This document shows, one piece after another, positions 1 through 4,902 of a stretch of 6,367 nucleotides of DNA (positions within the stretch are counted from its first letter, which is position 1; each line of letters starts with the position of its first letter). The notes under the pieces are model-generated. The model saw only the letters and a program-made list of their open reading frames with translations. It searched no databases and was not told where the DNA came from. This DNA comes from Candidatus Auribacterota bacterium. GTDB lineage: Bacteria; Auribacterota; JAFGBW01; JAFGJP01. The stretch lies in NCBI GenBank assembly GCA_016929035.1, contig JAFGJP010000130.1, positions 1 to 6,367 of the forward strand. Direction: 5' to 3'. The position numbers and the translations under genes are program-made.

Positions 1-236
1 CGTTAGGTCGGTTTAGTCCGTTAAGAAATAGAAAACAGAGGACAGAAAAAAATCCGCGGGACGAAGGACCCTTCGACTTTGCTCAGGATTAACTGTAGAA
101 GTAGGATGTAAAAGCACTAAGAGCTAAGAAGCAAAAATTGAAAAAATATAGTTAAGAAATTCGCTGAAAGCGATTATAAAAATCCAATTACTCTGTGACT
201 TTATGTCTCTGTGGCAAATATATTAATCATCCGTGC
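1..236 (+). repeat. Left arm of a long inverted repeat (arm A)
   Basis: This stretch matches the reverse complement of 2389-2624 base for base without any gap. I count about 19 mismatches by eye (about 92% identity), eight of them in 177-203; the rest is about 95% identical. It begins at the window edge, so it may extend further left. It ends 11 bp before the stop codon of the GH26-like gene, so it is the 3' flank of that minus-strand gene. It contains a hairpin (161-173), an imperfect palindrome CGAAGG-AC-CCTTCG (62-75) and short tandem blocks described under arm B. I see no open reading frame or transposase in it. It may be a dispersed non-coding repeat, a non-autonomous element or the product of an inverted duplication. 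Confidence 0.93.
161..173 (-). other. Small hairpin in arm A, covaries with arm B
   Basis: The plus strand reads TCGCT-GAA-AGCGA, a perfect 5-bp stem with a 3-nt loop. The equivalent position of arm B reads, in the same orientation, TCGCC-GAA-GGCGA. The loop-closing pair is T:A here and C:G there, so both bases changed together and pairing was kept. It lies about 75 nt downstream of the GH26-like stop codon. No T-run follows directly, so it is not a classic intrinsic terminator. Confidence 0.6.
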
Positions 237-247
237 AAAGCACACCT

Positions 248-1225
248 TCATTCTTTTTCATATCCCAGGATCTTAAAAAGCTCTTTAGAAGAATGCAGAT
301 ACATGTCCTGAGAAATTTCTTCAATCCACTTTTCTTTTACAAAAGCATCCGCCTGAACGCGCGCATCTCCCCAGCCCTGGTCTTTCCACATGGGCTGATT
401 CTCCCAGTTGCTGTTGATGTAGCTGATGATTTTGATGTTGTGTTCCTTAATAAACTGGAAATAGTTTTTAAACCATGCTTCCCAGGAAATTTTATCCATG
501 CGCGTACCTATTCCCCTCGGGGTGCTTTCCCCTATCATAAGAGGCTTTTTATGATCTCTGGCAAAGCGGATGGCAGGCTCCATCATGTCTTGCGGCTGAT
601 CAAAATAGGAAAAAGCAATCCAGTCAACGTAGGCATCTCCAGGATAATAGTCATCGAGTTTCTGATCAGTGCCATGTCCATGCACATGCCAGACATACGC
701 GATGTTGTCCACGCCGGAAGAATTCAGTTTATCGACTATGTATCGATAAGCCTCCGTGTACTGATCCGGGTCGTAATGATTATGCGATCCATCACATTCA
801 TATCCAATGCGAAGGAAGATAGGAATACGGACTTTTTTTGCCCATTTCTCAAGATGCCTGATGTTTTTATCATATTTTCCCTTCAGCGTATCATCCAGGG
901 CATCGACCATGTAAAGGCCGATTTGTATAACGGTATCAGGATATTTTTCTATAAGCTTATCTGTGAAACATGTTCCTGAACCGTAGTCTTTTGAAACGCC
1001 GTCAAGCCCCTCCATGGTCTGTATGCTCGTGTATATCATGAATCCTCCAGGAACAATTCCGGTTTCCTTGATATAGGTTTCGACTGTTCTGTCGTCCTGG
1101 CCGACAATCAAAAGAATTCTGCCATCCGGAGGCTGAAAATCTCTTTGCCTTGAAACAACGCGCGAAGACATGCATCCTTCTAATAAACAAAATGTAAAAA
1201 CCAATAATAGTTTTGCGTATTCCAT
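248..1225 (-). CDS. GH26-like glycoside hydrolase, predicted lipoprotein
   Basis: Encodes 325 residues, probably a lipid-anchored glycosidase related to family GH26 (beta-mannanase and related beta-glycanases, clan GH-A). The N-terminus is short and hydrophobic and ends in a lipobox-like L-E-G-C at residues 15-18; Glu at -2 is unusual. A single (beta/alpha)8-type catalytic domain fills most of the rest. Clan-typical landmarks are RIGYECDG (139-146, candidate acid/base Glu143), YVWHVHG (177-183), the DWIAFSYF strand (201-208) and PLMIGES (228-234, candidate nucleophile Glu233). The start at 1225 is chosen over the in-frame ATG at 1288 because AAGGAG lies 9 nt upstream and the signal peptide starts there. 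It is divergent from cheV, with 205 bp between the starts, and its stop lies 11 bp from repeat arm A. The substrate cannot be read from the sequence; a distant clan GH-A relative outside GH26 is possible. Confidence 0.78.
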   Translation of the reverse strand: MEYAKLLLVFTFCLLEGCMSSRVVSRQRDFQPPDGRILLIVGQDDRTVETYIKETGIVPGGFMIYTSIQTMEGLDGVSKDYGSGTCFTDKLIEKYPDTVIQIGLYMVDALDDTLKGKYDKNIRHLEKWAKKVRIPIFLRIGYECDGSHNHYDPDQYTEAYRYIVDKLNSSGVDNIAYVWHVHGHGTDQKLDDYYPGDAYVDWIAFSYFDQPQDMMEPAIRFARDHKKPLMIGESTPRGIGTRMDKISWEAWFKNYFQFIKEHNIKIISYINSNWENQPMWKDQGWGDARVQADAFVKEKWIEEISQDMYLHSSKELFKILGYEKE

Positions 1226-1234
1226 CAGTCTGTT

Positions 1235-1240
1235 CTCCTT
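1235..1240 (-). promoter_or_regulatory. Ribosome binding site that fixes the GH26-like start
   Basis: The minus strand reads AAGGAG, with 9 nt before the ATG at 1225. The upstream in-frame ATG at 1288 has no comparable site and would place a charged 21-residue stretch ahead of the signal peptide. Confidence 0.8.
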
Positions 1241-1259
1241 ACACATAAAAAGGAACCAT

Positions 1260-1275
1260 AACCTGAGCCAAGGTT
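1260..1275 (-). other. Possible stem-loop in the GH26-like leader
   Basis: The minus strand reads AACCT-TGGCTC-AGGTT, a 5-bp stem with a 6-nt loop, between the putative -10 box and the ribosome binding site. It could influence mRNA stability or translation, or be chance: a stem this short is weak evidence. Confidence 0.22.
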
Positions 1276-1303
1276 TTGTATATAACATGCTCCAAAAAAA
1301 TAT

Positions 1304-1309
1304 ATTATA
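1304..1309 (-). promoter_or_regulatory. Putative -10 box for the GH26-like gene
   Basis: The minus strand carries a perfect TATAAT here, giving a leader of about 70 nt. The best upstream -35 match (TTGATA, five of six to consensus) sits only 14 bp away, which is short, so the -35 assignment is doubtful. The surroundings are very AT-rich, so a chance match is possible. Confidence 0.4.
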
Positions 1310-1396
1310 TGAACAGTGAAGAATATCAAACCGTTTCTTTTTTATACCTCTTTTTCTCTTTTATGCGTCATCAACGGGACTTAGGCACTTTATCCT

Positions 1397-1424
1397 GTGA
1401 CACGCAAAGAAAAAGTGATATGAT
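1397..1424 (+). promoter_or_regulatory. Putative sigma70-type promoter of cheV
   Basis: GTGACA (1397-1402, five of six to the -35 consensus) is followed after 16 bp by TATGAT (1419-1424, five of six to the -10 consensus). Transcription would then begin at about 1430-1431, on the cheV start codon itself. I found no sigma54-type or FliA-type promoter in this intergenic region. Confidence 0.45.
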
Positions 1425-1430
1425 GGTCTC

Positions 1431-2366
1431 ATGCCTGAAAAAGATGAAATCCTTCTGGAGGGCGGAACAAATGAGGTTGAGATACTGGAATTCGTCCTTC
1501 GGGAACACAGCTACGGCGTGAACGTGGCCAAGGTGAAACAGCTTATCCGCTTTGACTCCTCTCATCTCAGCCGAGTTCCTCTCAGTCTGCCCAATTTCAT
1601 GGGCCTTTATGCTTTCAGAGACACAACCATCCCTCTTATTGACCTTGGCAAGGCTTTTGATTTAAGCGATGCCGAGGTTAATAAAAAATCTCTTGTCATG
1701 GTCTGTGAATTTAACAGGCTCACAAATGGCTTTTTCATAGATGAAGTCAAGCGAATACACAGATTGTCCTGGCAAAAAATGAAGCCGATAGACGAACTGG
1801 CTATGAATAAATCTTCATGTATAACGGGCACTGTTTCTATCGAAGAAAGAGATATCCCTCTCGTTGATCTTGAAAGCCTTCTTCTTATCATCAATCCTGA
1901 AATGGTCATAATGTCACATGATTCAGCCGAGTTGAAGGAGCCGGTTCAAAAAACCAGTACAGGTAAAATACTTATTGCCGAAGATTCCGGCGTGATGCGA
2001 AAGCAGATCGTTAAAAAGCTTAAAGCCTCGGGATTTGAAAACATCGAAGATTTCCCTGACGGGGAGCAGACTTTCAAAGCGATATTGGATTATTTCGAGC
2101 GTTCTCAAAAAGAAATCCGGCCTGTAACAGACTTCTTCAATCTGATCATCACGGATATTGAGATGCCTCAGATGGACGGACTTACACTTTGCCGGCGCGT
2201 CAAGCAGGAGCTTCGGATGGACTACATCCCTGTTATCATCTATTCATCGCTTATAACAGAAGAAATGGCCCGAAAGTGTGATCAGGTGGGAGCAGACATC
2301 CATGTCAGCAAACCGCAGATGGACAAGCTTGTCGAAGCGGTCAAAAAATATTTAAAGAAGCCGTGA
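1431..2366 (+). CDS. cheV: CheV-type chemotaxis coupling protein (CheW-receiver)
   Basis: Encodes 311 residues with the CheV architecture: an N-terminal CheW domain that couples receptors to the CheA kinase and a C-terminal receiver domain that tunes the coupling when phosphorylated. The opening (ILLEGGTNEVEILEF, 7-21, then YGVNVAKV, 28-35) is the classical CheV start. The CheW domain runs to about residue 155. The receiver spans about 178-308, with acidic Glu184/Asp185, phospho-acceptor Asp242 in TDIEMPQMDG, Ser272/Ser273 at the switch position and Lys294 in SKP. In the CheW part the common LRG motif reads FRD (62-64), a small deviation. The start is set by this family-typical N-terminus; no Shine-Dalgarno sequence precedes it. 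It is an orphan here, with no other chemotaxis gene in view, and it ends 22 bp before repeat arm B. The protein should be cytoplasmic and receptor-associated. Confidence 0.93.
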   Translation: MPEKDEILLEGGTNEVEILEFVLREHSYGVNVAKVKQLIRFDSSHLSRVPLSLPNFMGLYAFRDTTIPLIDLGKAFDLSDAEVNKKSLVMVCEFNRLTNGFFIDEVKRIHRLSWQKMKPIDELAMNKSSCITGTVSIEERDIPLVDLESLLLIINPEMVIMSHDSAELKEPVQKTSTGKILIAEDSGVMRKQIVKKLKASGFENIEDFPDGEQTFKAILDYFERSQKEIRPVTDFFNLIITDIEMPQMDGLTLCRRVKQELRMDYIPVIIYSSLITEEMARKCDQVGADIHVSKPQMDKLVEAVKKYLKKP

Positions 2367-2411
2367 ATAGAGGAAAGATTACTTCGCAGCAAGGATGATT
2401 AATATATTTGC

Positions 2412-2435
2412 CACAGAGACACAAAGACACAGAGT
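2412..2435 (+). repeat. 8-bp tandem block inside arm B
   Basis: Three consecutive 8-bp units, CACAGAGA, CACAAAGA and CACAGAGT. The same block is present but more degenerate in arm A (about 190-213, minus strand). Confidence 0.7.
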
Positions 2436-2451
2436 CATATGTTTCTTTTAA

Positions 2452-2464
2452 TCGCCTTCGGCGA
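2452..2464 (+). other. Small hairpin in arm B, covaries with arm A
   Basis: TCGCC-TTC-GGCGA, a perfect 5-bp stem with a 3-nt loop, about 85 nt downstream of the cheV stop codon. The corresponding arm A hairpin has a T:A pair where this has C:G, so the stem is preserved by a double change. It is not followed immediately by a T-run, although a TTTTTT run occurs about 15 bases further on. Confidence 0.6.
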
Positions 2465-2578
2465 ATTTCTTAACTATATTTTTTCAATTTTTGCTTCTTA
2501 GCTTTTAGTTCTTTTACATCCTGCTTCTACAGTTAATCCTGAGAAAAGTCGAAGAGTCCTTCGTCTCACGGATTTTTT

Positions 2579-2599
2579 TCTGTCCTCTGTCTTCTATTT
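2579..2599 (+). repeat. 7-bp tandem block inside arm B
   Basis: Units TCTGTCC, TCTGTCT and a decayed TCTATTT follow each other directly. The arm A copy shows the same pattern on the minus strand at about 26-46. Confidence 0.55.
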
Positions 2600-2603
2600 C
2601 TTA

Positions 2604-2639
2604 ACGGACTAAACCGACCTAACGGACAAAACGGACTTA
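2604..2639 (+). repeat. 9-bp tandem repeat, four units
   Basis: Four back-to-back 9-bp units, ACGGACTAA, ACCGACCTA, ACGGACAAA and ACGGACTTA, then a partial ACGAG. The shared pattern is ACSGACNWA. The first two units and the start of the third fall within arm B; the rest continues up to 10 bp from the TPR gene stop. Arm A shows the same two units at the left window edge, so the inverted repeat may reach further out than this window can show. Confidence 0.7.
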
Positions 2640-2649
2640 ACGAGTTATT

Positions 2650-4782
2650 TTATTCCATCGCCAGCTCTTCAGCAAGGCGGTCAAGATGATCAGGCAGTTC
2701 GTCTATGCTTTTGACTTTGATATCAGCAGAATCGATTATCCGGGCTGTTTCTGTATCGATCAGCTTGACTGCCACAGAAACAATATTGCCAAACTTGATA
2801 ACAGACCCTGTGACAATAGCTTCAACACCACGAATCTTTCCGGCCTTCGCTGCTGTTTCGACATCAATAAAAGTCGTTGACTGGAACTCCTGCTCTTTCA
2901 GGATGTCCTGTATGGAAAGCCTTGTGTATATCTCAAAAACGCCTGTTTTTATCATGGAAGATGTCATCCATTCAGCAACAATGTCTCCTGCATCCTTGAC
3001 CTGAAGATCGCCTCTTTCCGTGAACTCCACAATAGCTGTCTTGTAGATCTTTTCCCGCTTTTTTCCTAACCGGGAAACAGGCTCTTTTTCTCTTATTTCT
3101 TCTTCAGACGACGCCTTGGTGTAATCCGATATCGCTTTTTCCTGCTGTCCTTTTTTATCATAGGCAAGGCCCCGGTTGTAATAAGCATCTGTATCATTAG
3201 GATTAATCTCAATGGCTTTCGTGTAATCGGCGATCGCCCTGTCAAAATCACCAAGGTTATCGTAGGCAAGGCCCCGGTTGTAATAAGCGTCTCCATACAT
3301 CGGATTAATCGTTATGGCCTGTGTATAATTTTTCACGGCTGTCTTGTAATCCCCCTGATTATAGTAGACCAGACCGCGGTTGATATAGGCCTGGGAATCC
3401 CTGGGATTGATTTCGATCGAGCGGGTATAATCCTTAATCGCTTTATCATTTTCCCCCTGGTTATAGTAGACCAGACCGCGGTTGTAGTAAGCATCTCTTT
3501 GAAGAGGATTAATTTTTATCGCGCTGTTGTAATCTTCCATGGCTTTATCATATTGTCCCATGCGGAAGTAGAGCACCCCGCGGTTGTTAAAAGCCGAATC
3601 GTAATTCGGATTGATTTCAACAGCTTTTGTATATCCGTCAATGGCTTTCTGCGTTTCCCCCTTCGTTTCATAAATGGCCGCACGATAATTATAAGCCTCA
3701 TAATCCTGCGGATTCATTTCAATGGCTTTCGTATAATCTTTAATGGCATTGTCATAATCTTCCAGGCTGCTGTAGGCTATCGCCCGGTTATAGTAGGCAT
3801 CTCCGTAGGACGGATCAATACTTATGACACGTGTAAATTCCCTGATCGCGCTCTGATAATCCCCGCTATCGATAAAGCCGACACCCTGATCCATGATGCC
3901 TTTGACATCATCCGGGGCATGAGAAGACATCTGCATCTCTCCGGAAACAGTAAACGTCTTTTCTGCGACTTTCTGATCTCCAAAAAAAATATCCACCCGG
4001 TAATCACCAGGATTCCAGTTGCCCGGATCCGGCCATCCCCAGCCGCTCCAGATGTCTGCATTTGACCAGTCGGAAGGAATATCGATAATCGCATCAGCTT
4101 CCCCGATAAACGAACCATCTGGTCCATAATAGCGGCCGTAGATAAGAGGCCTCTGCCTTTCGACCTGATAAAGAAGGTTTTTTGCACCGACCATATAATA
4201 AATAAACCGAGCTTCTTTCCCGGAAAAAGATGTCGTATAGCTGCGAAGGGATTCTTCCGGAGCAGGATCTCCTCCTTCAAAAAGCTTGATGTACTCAAAT
4301 TCCATTTTCGGATTGTCATTGACAACAGTGAAATTTTTTTCTCCGATAAGCTGTCCGTCGACAAAGATTTTGGCTGTGTATGTGCCTCCTGTCCAGTTTC
4401 CAGGGCTGTCCCACCCCCATCCTCCGGGAAGCTCCGCAAATTCCCAGGCAGATGATATAGCCATCTGGTTGGTTATCTCGCCGACTAATTTTCCTTGTGC
4501 GTCGTAATATTTCCAGACGATATCGTGTGTTTGCTGCTTGACGTTATAAAGGAGATTTTTAACAGTCAAGAGACACCAGATGTAGCGCGTCTCGCTTTTC
4601 TGAAAATCATCGGTGAACTGACGGTTCGAAGCATCAGGGACTTCGTAGCCGCCTTCAAAGAAACTGATGGAACTCAGCTCAACTTCATTTTGGAAGCTGT
4701 AACCAGGCACAACAAAAAGGCATAAAATCAAAAAACTTAATAAAAAAACCGCCGAAATGCTTTTTTTGACTTTGTTTTTCAT
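2650..4782 (-). CDS. Exported TPR protein: two Ig-like domains, FlgO/CsgG-like end
   Basis: Encodes 710 residues. Residues 1-29 are a Sec signal peptide (basic start, hydrophobic 11-25, likely cleavage near GYS), so the protein is periplasmic or outer-membrane associated. Two homologous domains follow at about 35-155 and 161-280. Both share FFEGG/LFEGG, an aromatic strand with KNLLY, KYYDAQG or RYYGPDG, GWGW-x-(S/D)PGNW, and a final FTV strand; I recognise this type from other TPR proteins but cannot name it. Residues about 293-560 carry about eight 34-residue TPRs with the AYYNRG and AIKDYTKAIEINP signature, a protein-interaction scaffold. Residues about 578-706 (KTAIVEFTERGD, IVTGSVIKFG) resemble FlgO/CsgG-type outer-membrane assembly domains. 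AGGAG lies 6 nt before the ATG and a promoter lies further upstream. A structural or assembly role in the envelope is likely; the partner is unknown. Confidence 0.85.
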   Translation of the reverse strand: MKNKVKKSISAVFLLSFLILCLFVVPGYSFQNEVELSSISFFEGGYEVPDASNRQFTDDFQKSETRYIWCLLTVKNLLYNVKQQTHDIVWKYYDAQGKLVGEITNQMAISSAWEFAELPGGWGWDSPGNWTGGTYTAKIFVDGQLIGEKNFTVVNDNPKMEFEYIKLFEGGDPAPEESLRSYTTSFSGKEARFIYYMVGAKNLLYQVERQRPLIYGRYYGPDGSFIGEADAIIDIPSDWSNADIWSGWGWPDPGNWNPGDYRVDIFFGDQKVAEKTFTVSGEMQMSSHAPDDVKGIMDQGVGFIDSGDYQSAIREFTRVISIDPSYGDAYYNRAIAYSSLEDYDNAIKDYTKAIEMNPQDYEAYNYRAAIYETKGETQKAIDGYTKAVEINPNYDSAFNNRGVLYFRMGQYDKAMEDYNSAIKINPLQRDAYYNRGLVYYNQGENDKAIKDYTRSIEINPRDSQAYINRGLVYYNQGDYKTAVKNYTQAITINPMYGDAYYNRGLAYDNLGDFDRAIADYTKAIEINPNDTDAYYNRGLAYDKKGQQEKAISDYTKASSEEEIREKEPVSRLGKKREKIYKTAIVEFTERGDLQVKDAGDIVAEWMTSSMIKTGVFEIYTRLSIQDILKEQEFQSTTFIDVETAAKAGKIRGVEAIVTGSVIKFGNIVSVAVKLIDTETARIIDSADIKVKSIDELPDHLDRLAEELAME
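3109..3906 (-). repeat. TPR-coding array with 102-bp DNA period
   Basis: About eight TPR units are encoded in register at 102 bp. Some adjacent units are nearly identical at the DNA level. A block around 3357-3380 recurs at 3459-3482 (TAGTAGACCAGACCGCGGTT core), and a block at 3161-3186 recurs at 3263-3288 (TAGGCAAGGCCCCGGTTGTA core), each exactly 102 bp apart. The outer repeats are more diverged. This suggests recent duplication or gene conversion within the middle of the array. Confidence 0.8.
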
Positions 4783-4788
4783 AGCTAT

Positions 4789-4794
4789 CTCCTC
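4789..4794 (-). promoter_or_regulatory. Ribosome binding site of the TPR gene
   Basis: The minus strand reads GAGGAG, 6 nt before the ATG at 4782. It supports this start, which also gives a complete signal peptide. Confidence 0.8.
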
Positions 4795-4808
4795 TTCTTT
4801 AACAATAT

Positions 4809-4836
4809 TTTATACCACTCTCCCCCGTTATGACAA
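4809..4836 (-). promoter_or_regulatory. Putative sigma70-type promoter of the TPR gene
   Basis: On the minus strand TTGTCA (4831-4836, five of six) is followed after 16 bp by TATAAA (4809-4814, five of six). An alternative -10, TAAAAT (4807-4812), gives an 18-bp spacer. This would start a transcript with a leader of about 20 nt and make the TPR gene independent of the GH17 operon, whose stop is 120 bp away. Confidence 0.6.
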
Positions 4837-4844
4837 CCGAGAGT
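4817..4844. promoter_or_regulatory. Inverted repeat around the TPR promoter -35 region
   Basis: ACTCTC (4817-4822) and GAGAGT (4839-4844) are perfect inverted 6-bp arms separated by 16 bp. They bracket the -35 hexamer and part of the spacer of the proposed TPR promoter, and an inner GTT/AAC pair sits between them. This is the geometry of an operator for a dimeric regulator. Read on the plus strand it is also followed by T-rich sequence, so a weak terminator is an alternative, but no plus-strand gene leads into it. Confidence 0.3.
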
Positions 4845-4902
4845 TTTCCTTTTTTAAAAATCGTTACCTTATTGAACGCTTTTTCTGCTCTACAAGAATC
4901 GA

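Larger units (their letters stand above)
2389..2624 (-). repeat. Right arm of the long inverted repeat (arm B)
   Basis: Inverted copy of 1-236, with no gaps and about 19 mismatches. It lies between the convergent cheV and TPR genes, starting 22 bp after the cheV stop. Reading away from cheV it contains an 8-bp tandem block, a hairpin, a TTCTTA/TTTTAG-type degenerate block (2494-2516), a REP-like word (about 2539-2563), a 7-bp tandem block, and the beginning of a 9-bp tandem block that continues past 2624 to 2639. No coding sequence is visible. Both arms have the same polarity relative to the gene they follow. Confidence 0.93.

Noticed and set aside
1..236. Repeat arms as the ends of a classical insertion sequence
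   Set aside because: No transposase lies between or within the arms, the arms are far longer than usual terminal inverted repeats, and no target-site duplication can be tested because arm A touches the window edge.
233..979. Long plus-strand reading frame of 248 codons opposite the GH26-like gene
   Set aside because: It lies antisense to a frame with a lipobox, glycosidase motifs and a strong ribosome binding site. Its own translation has no recognisable motif and it has no such site.
1381..1402. Sigma54-type promoter before cheV (GGCAC word at 1384)
   Set aside because: The required GC is absent at the correct distance downstream of the GG.
2389..2650. CRISPR-like array in the repeat region
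   Set aside because: The short tandem blocks are directly adjacent, with periods of 7-9 bp and no unique spacers of 30 bp or so.
3499..4065. Plus-strand frame of 188 codons opposite the TPR region
   Set aside because: It is a mirror of the 102-bp TPR repeats on the other strand. The isoleucine-rich, repetitive translation is typical of an antisense shadow.
4856..4880. Possible intrinsic terminator after the GH17 gene
   Set aside because: On the minus strand CGTT and AACG can pair and ATTTTT follows, but a 4-bp stem with a 9-nt loop is too weak to call.
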